Below, piece by piece: positions 1-8,078 of a DNA stretch of 35,526 nt. Location of the stretch: positions 1 to 35,526 of the forward strand of contig CALMIC010000146.1 of NCBI GenBank assembly GCA_937864065.1, read 5' to 3'. Numbering within the stretch: the stretch's first letter is position 1; each line of letters begins with the position of its first letter. Below the pieces are notes generated by a model. The model was not told the origin of the DNA. It did no database searches and saw only the letters and a program-made list of their open reading frames with translations. A program made the position numbers and the translations under genes. This DNA is from an uncultured Cellvibrionales bacterium (GTDB lineage Bacteria > Pseudomonadota > Gammaproteobacteria > Pseudomonadales > UBA7239).

Positions 1-340
1 GCTTTTCCTGCTCCTGCTTGGCAGGCACCTGCGACGGCTTGTCGGTCGGTTTGAGCTCCGGCTTGGGTTCTTGCGGCTTCTTCCCTTCCGGCTTCGGCGG
101 CTCAGGCTCGGGCTTGGGTTCCGGCTTGGGCTTTTCCGTTTTCTGGGTCTGGGTTTTCTGCTGAGGCTTCAGCGTGGATTTCGGCGCATAGACCAGCGCG
201 GCTTTCATCATCGCCGGCGGCGCAATGGTCTTGCGCTCCGCATGCCAGTTCCAGCCGATCATCAGCACCACGGCCACCGCAATGTGCAGGCAGAAACTCA
301 GTGCCAGCGAACGAAACTGCTGATGGTCGAACCCCGACAC
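1..340 (-). CDS. tolA: TolA, N-terminal part (runs off the left edge)
   Basis: TolA links the inner-membrane TolQ/TolR motor to TolB and Pal at the outer membrane and helps constrict the envelope during division. Only the first 113 residues are in the window. The GTG at 338-340 is chosen because it lies 10 bases after the tolR stop and gives a short cytoplasmic start (VSGFDHQQFRSLALSF), one membrane helix at about residues 12-31 (LALSFCLHIAVAVVLMIGW), then a Pro/Lys/Glu/Gln-rich stretch (KPEPKPEPEPPKPEGKK) typical of the start of the long TolA domain II. A TonB protein has a similar N-terminus, but the position directly after tolQ-tolR makes TolA the better reading. The C-terminal domain, which would confirm it, is outside the window. 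Confidence 0.88.
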   Translation of the reverse strand, partial: MSGFDHQQFRSLALSFCLHIAVAVVLMIGWNWHAERKTIAPPAMMKAALVYAPKSTLKPQQKTQTQKTEKPKPEPKPEPEPPKPEGKKPQEPKPELKPTDKPSQVPAKQEQEK

Positions 341-350
341 CCGCCGCGCC

Positions 351-782
351 TCACTTCTTCGCCGGGCCGGACGGCGGCTCGGTCACGAGGCCGACATTGT
401 CGACGCCGACACCTTGCAGGGCACCCATCACTTCGACTACCGCACCGTACTCGACGCGGGCATCACCCCATACCAGCACCGGGGTTTTCGGCTTGTTGGA
501 GAGCACCTTGCGCTCCTGCTCGGCAATATCCGCCAGCGGCACCGGCGCTTCCTGGTTGGCACCGAGGTTGAGGTAGTAGGTCTTGTCCTGCTTGACGGAA
601 ACGATCAGCGGCTCGTCGAGGTTTTCCATCGGCTCCGTGCTGGCCTGCGGCAGCTGCACTTCAACGCCCTGCATCAGCAGCGGCGCTGTCACCATGAAAA
701 CGATCAGCAGTACAAGGCAGACATCGATCCAGGGGACGACGTTGATCTCCGCCTTCTGTTCGTGTTTCCTGCGCCGTCTCAC
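351..782 (-). CDS. tolR: TolR, proton-channel subunit of the Tol-Pal system
   Basis: TolR (143 aa) works with TolQ to turn proton flow into movement of TolA. It is an ExbD/TolR family protein of normal length: a basic N-terminus (MRRRRKHEQKAEINVVPWID), a single membrane helix at about residues 15-37 carrying the conserved proton-path aspartate (WIDVCLVLLIVFMV), and a periplasmic domain. The start codon is GTG and overlaps the tolQ stop as GTGA (779-782), so the two genes are probably translationally coupled. The tolA GTG follows 10 bases after the stop. The basic stretch before the helix fits a cytoplasmic N-terminus. Confidence 0.95.
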   Translation of the reverse strand: MRRRRKHEQKAEINVVPWIDVCLVLLIVFMVTAPLLMQGVEVQLPQASTEPMENLDEPLIVSVKQDKTYYLNLGANQEAPVPLADIAEQERKVLSNKPKTPVLVWGDARVEYGAVVEVMGALQGVGVDNVGLVTEPPSGPAKK

Positions 783-1489
783 TCGTCGGCTCCACGCGCA
801 TTCGAATGCGCCTGGCGGTGCAGGATACTGGAAAACTCGTCGGCAAACGTTTCATAGCGCGCCAGCAAGCGGTTGAGGCGCGCGGTGTAGCGGTTGTAGG
901 CGATAACCGCCGGGATCGCGGCAAACAGGCCGATTGCCGTGGCGAAGAGCGCCTCGGAAATACCGGGCGCCACCACGGCCAGCGTGGCCTGCTTCATGTT
1001 AGCGAGACCATGGAAGGAATCCATGATGCCGAGCACGGTGCCGAACAGGCCAATATAGGGGCTGACCGATGCCACGTTGGCGAGAAACGGCAGGCTCTTC
1101 TCCAGCTCCTCTTCCTCGCGCGCCAGCGCCACCCTCATCGCGCGCTGGGTGCCTTCCATGACGGCATCGGCATCGACACCGGGCTGCTTGCGCAGGCGGG
1201 TGAACTCCTTGAAGCCGGCGCGGAAGATGCTCTCCAGCCCGCTCACTTCCCCGTGGTGGGCGCGGTCATTGCCCTCGCGGTACAGGCGGGCGAGGTCGAT
1301 GCCCGACCAGAAGGCGTGCTCGAACTGCACGAAATTCACTTCGGCATCGCGGTAGACGCGGGCCCGGCGATAGATCATCGCCCAGGAGACCACCGATGCC
1401 CCGAGGAGCACGAGCATCACCAGCTTGATCGGCAAGGTGGCCTGCATGAACAGGCCCAGCAAGGACAACGAATGGTTCGCTGCTTCCAC
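779..1489 (-). CDS. tolQ: TolQ, proton-channel subunit of the Tol-Pal system
   Basis: TolQ (236 aa) is the MotA/TolQ/ExbB-family inner-membrane subunit. Three hydrophobic segments are visible: near residues 15-40 (IKLVMLVLLGASVVSWAMIY), about 135-160 (LANVASVSPYIGLFGTVLGI) and about 170-195 (ISEALFATAIGLFAAIPAVI). The second and third carry the family's TVLGI and ATAIGLFAAIPA signatures. The start is GTG at 1487-1489, preceded by AGGAG at a suitable distance. It lies 97 bases after ybgC, the only non-overlapping junction in this part of the operon; that gap holds a 10-bp palindrome (1576-1585). Confidence 0.96.
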   Translation of the reverse strand: MEAANHSLSLLGLFMQATLPIKLVMLVLLGASVVSWAMIYRRARVYRDAEVNFVQFEHAFWSGIDLARLYREGNDRAHHGEVSGLESIFRAGFKEFTRLRKQPGVDADAVMEGTQRAMRVALAREEEELEKSLPFLANVASVSPYIGLFGTVLGIMDSFHGLANMKQATLAVVAPGISEALFATAIGLFAAIPAVIAYNRYTARLNRLLARYETFADEFSSILHRQAHSNARGADE

Positions 1490-1589
1490 GTCTTCACTCC
1501 TCTGTTACGGCGGCACCAGCCACCGTCTGGTCTCGGTATCGGTTTGGCGGCGCCTGGACTGGCGCTCTGGTTATCCTGCCGGCAGTGGT

Positions 1590-2003
1590 TCAGACGGCCT
1601 GGCGGTCGAACAGTTCTCGCACCTGCTGGTACATCGCGTCTGGCATGGCACACGGCCGGTTGCCCGCGCGCTCGACACAGGCTATGCGCACTTCCCCGCG
1701 GCACAACAGCTCCCCCCCACGGAGAACACATTGCTCGAACACGATGTTGCTGCGCGCGACTTTCACTGGCCTGGCGGTAACAGACAGCTCATCATCCAGC
1801 CGGGCGGCGCCAAGATACTGCACATTGGCAGAATGCACTACAAACATTTTATCGTCGGAGAAGATGGCTGTCTTGCCATAGCCCAGCGCCCGCATGAACT
1901 CGGTGCGGGCCCGCTCCATGAACTTGAGGTAATTGACGTAATAGACAATGCCGCCCGCGTCGGTGTCCTCGATATAGACCCGCAGGCCAATGGCGAAGCT
2001 CAC
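1590..2003 (-). CDS. ybgC: YbgC-type acyl-CoA thioesterase of the Tol-Pal operon
   Basis: A 137-residue hot-dog-fold (4HBT) thioesterase. Enterobacterial YbgC hydrolyses acyl-CoA and binds acyl carrier protein. The family signature [17 protein letters not shown] is at residues 12-28, with the expected catalytic aspartate at D15. The position held by a histidine in E. coli and Haemophilus YbgC (VYH) is tyrosine here (VYY); my recollection is that YY versions are common in pseudomonad homologues, so this is not evidence of inactivity. The GTG start overlaps the ruvB stop (GTGA, 2000-2003), and tolQ follows, the standard context for this gene. Confidence 0.93.
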   Translation of the reverse strand: MSFAIGLRVYIEDTDAGGIVYYVNYLKFMERARTEFMRALGYGKTAIFSDDKMFVVHSANVQYLGAARLDDELSVTARPVKVARSNIVFEQCVLRGGELLCRGEVRIACVERAGNRPCAMPDAMYQQVRELFDRQAV

Positions 2004-3034
2004 GGCTCGCCCCGCTGCGGGGCCGCCAGGCCCAAGAGGGCATAGGCCAGTTTGGTGGCGATACGGCCGCGACTGGTGCGGGCCAGGTAGCCCTGCTGGA
2101 TCAGGTACGGTTCGAGCACTTCCTCGATGGTGTCGCGCTCCTCGCCGATCGCTGCCGCCAGGCTGTCGACCCCGACCGGGCCACCGTCAAACTTCTCGAT
2201 AATGGAGCGCAGCAGCCGATGATCCATCAGGTCGAAGCCGCGCTCATCCACACCGAGCATCGACAGGGCGCCGTCAGCCACGGTTGCAGAGACCACGCCG
2301 TTGTTACGCACATCGGCCACATCGCGCACCCGGCGCAGCAGGCGGTTGGCAATGCGCGGCGTACCACGCGCGCGGCGGGCAATCTCGGCGGCCCCACCCT
2401 CCTCCATCTGCATGCCGAGGATACTCGCCGCGCGTGAGACGATGTGGGTCAGATCCTGGACGTTATAGAACTCGAGCCGCTGCACAATGCCGAAGCGGTC
2501 GCGCAATGGCGAAGTGAGCAGGCCGGCACGGGTGGTGGCACCCACCAGGGTGAATGGCGGCAGGTCGAGCTTGATCGAGCGGGCGGCGGGACCCTCACCG
2601 ATCATGATGTCGAGCTGGTAGTCCTCCATCGCCGGGTAGAGGATTTCCTCCACCACCGGGCTCAGGCGGTGGATCTCGTCAATGAACAGCACATCACCCG
2701 GTTCCAGGCTGGTCATCAGTGCTGCCAGGTCGCCGGCTTTTTCCAGCACCGGGCCAGAGGTGGTCTTGAGCGACACACCCATCTCGGCAGCGATGATGTT
2801 GGCCAGCGTGGTCTTGCCAAGGCCGGGCGGGCCGAAAATGAGTGTGTGGTCGAGCGCGTCGCCGCGCCGCTTGGCGGCTTCGATGAAAATTTCCATCTGT
2901 TCGCGCACGACCGGCTGGCCGACATAATCAGCGAGCAACCGCGGGCGGATGGCACGATCCTGCTGGTCTTCCCGCCCCTGTTCGTGGGGCGACACCAGCT
3001 GGCGCGAGAGGGCAAACGGGTCGGTTTCGATCAT
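2000..3034 (-). CDS. ruvB: RuvB, Holliday-junction branch-migration ATPase
   Basis: RuvB (344 aa) is the hexameric AAA+ motor that drives branch migration with RuvA. Visible motifs: Walker [11 protein letters not shown] at residues 67-76, Walker B FIDEIHRL, a sensor/arginine-finger region ([18 protein letters not shown]), and the C-terminal winged-helix domain ([18 protein letters not shown]-type region). I start at the ATG of [10 protein letters not shown] (3032-3034). The frame is open further upstream, but that extension is a basic, low-complexity reading of the divergent promoter region. There is no clear Shine-Dalgarno. Unusually, ruvB is the first gene of this unit; ruvC and ruvA do not precede it. 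Confidence 0.97.
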   Translation of the reverse strand: MIETDPFALSRQLVSPHEQGREDQQDRAIRPRLLADYVGQPVVREQMEIFIEAAKRRGDALDHTLIFGPPGLGKTTLANIIAAEMGVSLKTTSGPVLEKAGDLAALMTSLEPGDVLFIDEIHRLSPVVEEILYPAMEDYQLDIMIGEGPAARSIKLDLPPFTLVGATTRAGLLTSPLRDRFGIVQRLEFYNVQDLTHIVSRAASILGMQMEEGGAAEIARRARGTPRIANRLLRRVRDVADVRNNGVVSATVADGALSMLGVDERGFDLMDHRLLRSIIEKFDGGPVGVDSLAAAIGEERDTIEEVLEPYLIQQGYLARTSRGRIATKLAYALLGLAAPQRGEP

Positions 3035-3079
3035 TGTCAAATGGTAGCACAAGCGCCCTCGGCGCGGCCGCGACTTTCC

Positions 3080-3108
3080 TTGACACCCCCTGCCGCCGCC
3101 CCTAGCAT
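3080..3108 (+). promoter_or_regulatory. Predicted sigma-70 promoter for the ispB-like gene and pgi
   Basis: TTGACA (3080-3085), a 17-base spacer, then TAGCAT (3103-3108), about 40 bases before the GTG at 3148. The -35 is a perfect match and the -10 matches at four of six positions. It lies in the 113-bp divergent region shared with ruvB. It is the best promoter match I found in the window, from sequence only. Confidence 0.7.
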
Positions 3109-3147
3109 GCCGCGAGCTTCTGGCCCCACTACCAGGCAGGTTTTTGC

Positions 3148-4110
3148 GTGCTTTCATTCCATCAGGCTGTCGAGCAGGATTTCGCGGCCGTCAACGCCCT
3201 CATCATCGAACAGCTGCACTCGCGGGTCGCCCTGGTGGAGAACATCGGCCACTATATCGTCGAGGGTGGCGGCAAGCGCCTGCGCCCGCTGCTGGTGCTA
3301 CTCGCCGCGCGCAGCCTGGGCTTCGCCGGCAACCGACACATCGACATGGCCGCCATTGTCGAGTTCATCCACACGGCAACGCTGCTGCACGATGACGTGG
3401 TCGATGTGTCGGCACTGCGCCGCGGTCGCGCCACGGCCAATGCGCAATGGGGCAATGCCCCGAGCGTGCTGGTGGGCGATTTCCTCTACTCGCGCGCGTT
3501 CCAGATGCTGGTGGCCCTGGGTGACATGCGCATCATGGCGGTGATGGCCGACACGACCAACACCATCGCCGAAGGTGAAGTGTTGCAGCTGGTCAATGCC
3601 GGTGACGCGACCACCAACGAGGGGCGCTACCGCCGTGTCATCGCCTGCAAGACCGCGCAGCTGTTCGAAGCTGCAGCACGCTGCGGGGCGCTGATTGCCG
3701 GCGCCGACAACGAAACCTGCGGTGAATTCGCCCGCTACGGCCACCATCTCGGCATGGCATTCCAGCTCGTCGACGATGTGCTGGACTACAGTGGTGATAG
3801 TGCCGAACTGGGCAAGAACATCGGCGACGACCTGGCCGAAGGCAAGCCTACCCTGCCGCTCATCTACACGCTGCAATTCGGCGAGCCGGATGATGTTGCC
3901 ATCGTGCGCCGCGCGATCAGCGAGAAAAGTGCCAGCGATCTCGCGCGCATCATCGCTATCGTGCAGAACAATGGCGCGCTGCAATACACCGAACAGGCTG
4001 CGCTGCGCGAGGTGGAGGCGGCGATCGGCTGCCTGGATGCACTGCCGCCGTCGCGCTACCGTGACGAGCTGGTGACACTGGCACATTTCGCCGTGAAACG
4101 GCGTTTCTGA
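3148..4110 (+). CDS. ispB: Long-chain polyprenyl diphosphate synthase (octaprenyl type)
   Basis: A trans-prenyltransferase (320 aa) that adds isopentenyl units to farnesyl diphosphate to make the side chain of ubiquinone. The N-terminal part aligns by eye with E. coli IspB ([20 protein letters not shown], then [14 protein letters not shown]). The two aspartate-rich Mg2+ sites are present: DDVVD at residues 82-86 and DDVLD near residue 210, followed by the [18 protein letters not shown] region. The start is GTG at 3148, about 10 bases after an AGG-containing sequence; there is no better in-frame start. Its usual neighbour rplU is absent; pgi follows after 25 bases. Chain length (C40 or another) cannot be read from the sequence. 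Confidence 0.93.
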   Translation: MLSFHQAVEQDFAAVNALIIEQLHSRVALVENIGHYIVEGGGKRLRPLLVLLAARSLGFAGNRHIDMAAIVEFIHTATLLHDDVVDVSALRRGRATANAQWGNAPSVLVGDFLYSRAFQMLVALGDMRIMAVMADTTNTIAEGEVLQLVNAGDATTNEGRYRRVIACKTAQLFEAAARCGALIAGADNETCGEFARYGHHLGMAFQLVDDVLDYSGDSAELGKNIGDDLAEGKPTLPLIYTLQFGEPDDVAIVRRAISEKSASDLARIIAIVQNNGALQYTEQAALREVEAAIGCLDALPPSRYRDELVTLAHFAVKRRF

Positions 4111-4135
4111 ACCTGCCGGCAAACGGAGGCAAACC

Positions 4136-5782
4136 GTGACTGCACCCACCCTCGCCCAACGCTACGCTTGCTGGCCCGCATTGCAACAGCACCACCAGCG
4201 CCTGGCGGCCTGCGCACTGCAGGCGCTGTTCACGCAGGATCCGCAACGGGTGGAGAAGTTTTCGGTCGAGGCAGCCGGGCTGCGCCTTGACTACTCAAAA
4301 AACTTCATCGACACAGACCTGCTGGCCGCACTGGTCGGGTTATCGCAACAGGCGGACCTCAGCCGGGCCATCAATGACCTGTTCAACGGCGCGATGGTCA
4401 ACCACACCGAGAAGCGCGCGGCGCTGCACACGGCCTTGCGTTCGCCACAGCCCGTGATCGAAGCAGCTGCCGTCAATGGCACTTTCGCCCGCATGGCAGA
4501 CATGGTGCACAAAGTGCACGTCGGCGAATGGCGCGGCTACAGCAACGAGACCATCACCGATGTCGTCAACATCGGCATCGGCGGCTCCGACCTCGGGCCG
4601 CAGATGGCCACGCACGCGCTGAAGCCGTTCCATACCGGCCATGTGCGCCTGCACTTCGTTTCCAACGTTGATCCTTCCTGCTTGCAGGACCTGCTGTCAC
4701 ACTTGAACCCGGCGCGCACACTGTTCATCGTCGCCTCCAAGTCATTCACGACCCTGGAAACACTGCAGAACGCGCAAGCGGCGCGCCACTGGCTGCAGCA
4801 GTTTGCCCCGGGTGATGCCGGCGAGAACCACGCCACGGCACGCCACTTCGTCGCCGTGTCCAGCGCGGTCAACAAGGCACAGGCTTTCGGCATCGCCGCC
4901 GACAACATCCTGCCGATGTGGGACTGGGTAGGCGGCCGCTACTCGTTGTGGTCGGCCATCGGCCTGCCGATCGCGCTGGCCATCGGCATGGAGCAATTCA
5001 ATGCCTTGCGCGCCGGCGCACACGCGATGGATGAGCATTTCCGCCACGCGCCGATTGCCGGCAACATGCCCGCCATCCTCGGCCTGCTCGGTTTCTGGTA
5101 CCAGCATTTCTGGCACACCACCAGCCATGTGGTGCTGCCTTACGACCATTACCTGCGCTACTTCCCGGACTACCTGCAGCAGCTCGACATGGAAAGCAAC
5201 GGCAAGCGGGTGGCGCGCAGTGGCGAAGCCCTGCCCTACCACAGCGGACCGGTGATCTGGGGTTCTGTCGGCACCAACGGCCAGCACTCGTTTCACCAGT
5301 TGCTGCACCAGGGCACACACATGATCCCGGCCGACTTCATCCTCACGTTGCAATCACACCAGAAAGATTGCGGCGAACAGCACCGGCACCTCCTGGCCAA
5401 CGGCCTGGCGCAGAGCCAGGCACTGATGTGCGGCAAGTCGCGGGAAACAGTCGAGGCCGAACTGCGTGCCCAGGGCCTGGCTGACAACGAGATCGCCTTC
5501 CTCGCGCCGCACAAGGTCATCAAAGGCAACCGGCCGAGCAACCTCATCACCATCGACCAGCTGACCCCCGCCACCCTGGGCGCCCTGGTCGCACTGTACG
5601 AACACAAGGTCTATGTGCAGAGCGTGCTGTGGGATATCAACCCGTTCGACCAGTGGGGCGTGGAACTGGGCAAGCAGCTGTCAGGCCCGATTTATGCCGC
5701 GCTGGAAGGCTCGGACACCGCGCTCGACGGCTCGACCGCCACCACGATCGGGCGTTACCATGCCCTGCACAGCGGAAAGTGA
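4136..5782 (+). CDS. pgi: Glucose-6-phosphate isomerase
   Basis: Interconverts glucose-6-phosphate and fructose-6-phosphate in the cytoplasm (548 aa, normal for bacterial Pgi). Visible: the phosphate-binding GIGGSDLG at residues 147-154, WDWVGGRYSLWSAIGLPIAL, the base-supplying glutamate region DMESNGK, the ring-opening histidine region SFHQLLHQGTHMIPADFI, and the C-terminal lysine signature QWGVELGKQL. The GTG start at 4136 is preceded by CGGAGG at good spacing. It probably shares the promoter at 3080 with the prenyl synthase. Its products feed the sugar-nucleotide genes cpsG and galU downstream on the other strand. Confidence 0.97.
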   Translation: MTAPTLAQRYACWPALQQHHQRLAACALQALFTQDPQRVEKFSVEAAGLRLDYSKNFIDTDLLAALVGLSQQADLSRAINDLFNGAMVNHTEKRAALHTALRSPQPVIEAAAVNGTFARMADMVHKVHVGEWRGYSNETITDVVNIGIGGSDLGPQMATHALKPFHTGHVRLHFVSNVDPSCLQDLLSHLNPARTLFIVASKSFTTLETLQNAQAARHWLQQFAPGDAGENHATARHFVAVSSAVNKAQAFGIAADNILPMWDWVGGRYSLWSAIGLPIALAIGMEQFNALRAGAHAMDEHFRHAPIAGNMPAILGLLGFWYQHFWHTTSHVVLPYDHYLRYFPDYLQQLDMESNGKRVARSGEALPYHSGPVIWGSVGTNGQHSFHQLLHQGTHMIPADFILTLQSHQKDCGEQHRHLLANGLAQSQALMCGKSRETVEAELRAQGLADNEIAFLAPHKVIKGNRPSNLITIDQLTPATLGALVALYEHKVYVQSVLWDINPFDQWGVELGKQLSGPIYAALEGSDTALDGSTATTIGRYHALHSGK

Positions 5783-5790
5783 CGTTTTTT

Positions 5791-5809
5791 GTCAGATCGG
5801 TGACCTGAC
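5791..5809. repeat. Imperfect inverted repeat after pgi
   Basis: GTCAGATC (5791-5798), a 3-base loop, GACCTGAC (5802-5809), with one mismatch. A run of six T lies before it on the plus strand rather than after it, so it is not a normal intrinsic terminator for pgi. It could be an operator or a weak RNA hairpin. Confidence 0.35.
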
Positions 5810-5898
5810 GCACAGAAAGTTTTCCAACCCTGACGCGGAATCCGCTGCGAGGCTGGATTAGATTGGAAGCGTGTAATACCGGAACGGAGATTGCCACC

Positions 5899-6285
5899 AT
5901 GAAAGAAAAGTTCATCGCCAAGGTGCCTGATGCCTTCATCCCGCACCCGAACCTGTCAGCCAGGACGGCATGGACCACCGGTTTCAATGTCGCCTGCTGG
6001 GTAAGGCTGCAGCAACAGCGCCCCTGCCGCTTCAACCTGGTGTTGCGCTATGTCGACCAGGAAGGCCACACCAAGCAGGTCATCGTGGATCAGTGCAGCA
6101 CCGAGCTGGGCGCGACCTTGTTGCTGTCCAGCCTGGTCAATATCCCGGCGGTCGGCCGCATCATCGACATGGGCGTTTATCTGGAAACCAGTGACAACGC
6201 CCCGCCCTATGTCATCGATGAACTGTTCGTGCAGAGTACCGACAAGGCTGCCGCCAAGGCACCCAAACTGATCTCTGCCGCCTGA
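5899..6285 (+). CDS. Hypothetical cytoplasmic protein with a jelly-roll-like pattern
   Basis: A 128-residue protein of no family I can name with certainty. The ATG at 5899 is chosen for the GGAG eight bases upstream. There is no signal peptide or membrane helix. The pattern of alternating strands, with aromatic and hydrophobic positions (GFNVACWVRL, FNLVLRYVDQEG, VGRIIDMGVYLE) and an ending PYVIDELFVQ, resembles carbohydrate-binding modules of the CBM4/9 type, where a final strand of the form (Y)xxDD/E follows a VYLE-like strand. That link is an inference from pattern only. It stands alone between pgi and a converging region, with 116 bases upstream that could hold its own promoter. Confidence 0.7.
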   Translation: MKEKFIAKVPDAFIPHPNLSARTAWTTGFNVACWVRLQQQRPCRFNLVLRYVDQEGHTKQVIVDQCSTELGATLLLSSLVNIPAVGRIIDMGVYLETSDNAPPYVIDELFVQSTDKAAAKAPKLISAA

Positions 6286-6315
6286 ACCTTCGCCACACGC
6301 TGGCCCTGCCTTCGC

Positions 6316-6525
6316 CTAGGGGATCTCGTGGTTCCAGTTGGCGATGGCAATGGCCAGCAGTGATTCGGTAAACGCCTCCCACTCCTCCTGCCGACCCAGC
6401 AGCGATTCCGGCACGGCATTGAACTGCAAACCGGTCACGCGGTTGATGCGCTGCAGCTCGTCAGCGCCCTTCCGGGCTCGCAAGTCGACAATCTTTTCTG
6501 GCTGGGAAGGACCCATGGGACACAT
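6316..6525 (-). CDS. Small hypothetical protein
   Basis: A 69-residue reading frame (MCPMGPSQPEKIVDLRARKG...) with a protein-like composition: acidic/basic balance, amphipathic helices (ADELQRINRVTGLQF, EEWEAFTESLLAIAIANW) and no low-complexity repeats. I do not recognise a family. Start choice is uncertain: ATG at 6525 or the second ATG at 6516; a GAGAGG sequence sits too far upstream to decide. It lies downstream of cpsG on the same strand, separated by the inverted-repeat block at 6536-6697, so it may be the last gene of that unit or be transcribed on its own. Confidence 0.45.
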   Translation of the reverse strand: MCPMGPSQPEKIVDLRARKGADELQRINRVTGLQFNAVPESLLGRQEEWEAFTESLLAIAIANWNHEIP

Positions 6526-6535
6526 CCGGCACGTA

Positions 6536-6562
6536 GCAACATCCTCTCGCTGGAAGTGTTGC
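6536..6562. repeat. Inverted repeat GCAACA/TGTTGC
   Basis: GCAACA (6536-6541) and TGTTGC (6557-6562) with a 15-base loop. It is the leftmost of three inverted repeats in the 179 bases between the small ORF and cpsG. Confidence 0.45.
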
Positions 6563-6615
6563 CAGATTCATGCCAAGCAGTGCAAAGGCTGGATATCAAT
6601 CACTTAGGAGAATAC

Positions 6616-6650
6616 TGCCAGCGCCTCCAGGCCATGGCCTGCGGCTGGCA
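6616..6650. repeat. Nested inverted repeat around a 14-bp perfect palindrome
   Basis: Outer arms TGCCAGC (6616-6622) and GCTGGCA (6644-6650) enclose the perfect palindrome CAGGCCATGGCCTG (6628-6641). The outer-arm sequence is used again in the next hairpin. See the matching finding. Confidence 0.7.
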
Positions 6651-6659
6651 CAACGATAA

Positions 6660-6697
6660 CTGGCAGCCGGTGACAAAAATGGTCGCCCGGCTGCCAG
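6660..6697 (-). terminator. 11-bp perfect stem-loop directly after cpsG
   Basis: CTGGCAGCCGG (6660-6670) pairs perfectly with CCGGCTGCCAG (6687-6697) around a 16-base loop, beginning seven bases after the cpsG stop. On the minus strand the stem is followed by TTATCGTT, a weak U-tract, so it may be a leaky terminator or a 3'-end stabilising hairpin for the galU-cpsG transcript. Position and perfect pairing support a transcript-end role; the poor U-tract and the large loop count against a strong intrinsic terminator. Confidence 0.5.
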
Positions 6698-6704
6698 CAC
6701 CAGG

Positions 6705-8060
6705 TCAGCTGTCGAGCAGGGCCAGCAGCTCGTCGCGGCGGCGTTGCATCAGCGCCGTGTCCGCGCGGCTCTCGACATTGAGGCGCACGACCGGCTCGGT
6801 ATTGGACATGCGCACGTTGAAACGCCAGTCGGCGAACTCGAGGCTCAGGCCATCGGTGTTGTCTTCGGCCAGGGCCTCGGCCGCATAACGCTCGCGGATT
6901 TTGGCGATCGCGGCTTTCGGGTCGGCAATCTCGCGGTTGATCTCGCCACTAACCGGGTAAGCCGCCATGCGCTCGGCCACCAGCTGCGACAGCGTCTTGC
7001 CGCTGCGCGACACCAGTTCCGCCACCAGCAGCCACGGGATCATGCCGGAATCGCAGTAGGCGAAATCGCGGAAATAGTGGTGGGCGCTCATCTCGCCACC
7101 GTAGACCGCGTCTTCCTTGCGCATGCGCTCCTTGATGAAGGCATGGCCGGTCTTGCTCTGCACTGCGCGACCGCCGAACTGTTCGCAGATCGCGATGGTG
7201 TTCCAGGTCAGGCGCGGGTCATGCACGATCGCGGCGCCCTTGTGCTTCAGCAGGAACGCCTCGGCCAGCAGCCCCACCACGTAGTAGCCCTCGACAAAGC
7301 CACCATTCTCGTCGAAGAAGAAACAGCGGTCGAAATCGCCATCCCAGGCAATGCCCATGTCAGCGCCGGACGCTTGCAACGCCTCGATGGTCGGGGCGCG
7401 ATTCTCTTCCAGCAGCGGGTTCGGCACGCCATTCGGGAAGGTGCCATCGGGGTTGTGGTGCACTTTCACCAGCTGGAACGGCAGGTGTTTTTCCAGCGCA
7501 TCCATGACCAGGCCAGCGCCACCGTTGCCGGCATTGATGACCAGTTTGAGCGGCTTCAGCGCCGCACGGTCGACATAGCCGAGCAGGTGCTGCACATAGG
7601 CATCACGCGTGGCTTCGGTGCGATAGCCGCCTTGTTTCGCTGCAGTGGCAAACACGCCGCCTTCTGCCAGTGCCTGGATATCCTTCAGGCCGGTGTCACC
7701 GCTGATCGGGCGCGAACCTTCACGCACGAATTTCATGCCGTTGTAGTCCATCGGGTTGTGGCTGGCAGTCACAGCAATGCCACCATCGACACCGAGATGG
7801 AAGGTGGCGAAATACACTTCTTCCGTGCCGCAAAGGCCGATGTCAATGACATCCGCGCCCTGTTCGCGCAGGCCGCGCACCAGTGCCGCAGACAACGCCG
7901 GGCTGGACAGGCGGATGTCGTGCCCGACGACAACACTTCTCGCGCCGAGGAACTGCACGAAAGCACGGCCGATGCGGTAGGCGATGTCCTCGTTCAGCTG
8001 GTCCGGCACACGGCCGCGGACGTCATACGCCTTGAAACAGTCGATCTTGGTATGGCTCAT
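6705..8060 (-). CDS. cpsG: Phosphomannomutase/phosphoglucomutase
   Basis: A 451-residue alpha-D-phosphohexomutase that interconverts mannose-6-phosphate and mannose-1-phosphate for GDP-mannose; relatives in this clade also act on glucose phosphates. It is very close to E. coli CpsG/ManB along its whole length. Visible: FKAYDVRG near residue 9, the phosphoserine loop TASHNP at residues 98-103 (Ser100), the metal-binding DGDFDRC near residue 240, the sugar-binding [13 protein letters not shown], and the phosphate-binding [16 protein letters not shown]. It follows galU by 18 bases and is probably co-transcribed with it. The pair supplies activated sugars for envelope polysaccharide. Confidence 0.96.
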   Translation of the reverse strand: MSHTKIDCFKAYDVRGRVPDQLNEDIAYRIGRAFVQFLGARSVVVGHDIRLSSPALSAALVRGLREQGADVIDIGLCGTEEVYFATFHLGVDGGIAVTASHNPMDYNGMKFVREGSRPISGDTGLKDIQALAEGGVFATAAKQGGYRTEATRDAYVQHLLGYVDRAALKPLKLVINAGNGGAGLVMDALEKHLPFQLVKVHHNPDGTFPNGVPNPLLEENRAPTIEALQASGADMGIAWDGDFDRCFFFDENGGFVEGYYVVGLLAEAFLLKHKGAAIVHDPRLTWNTIAICEQFGGRAVQSKTGHAFIKERMRKEDAVYGGEMSAHHYFRDFAYCDSGMIPWLLVAELVSRSGKTLSQLVAERMAAYPVSGEINREIADPKAAIAKIRERYAAEALAEDNTDGLSLEFADWRFNVRMSNTEPVVRLNVESRADTALMQRRRDELLALLDS

Positions 8061-8078
8061 TGGCGCACTATCCCCGGC

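Noticed and set aside
3035-3157. Longer RuvB starting upstream near 3157
   Set aside because: The added 41 residues are Arg/Gly-rich, overlap the ispB promoter and have no counterpart in RuvB proteins; the ATG at 3034 gives normal length and N-terminus.
5780-5809. Hairpin and T-run after pgi read as an intrinsic terminator
   Set aside because: The T-run precedes the stem on the plus strand, and the minus-strand reading puts A residues after the stem, so neither strand fits the pattern.
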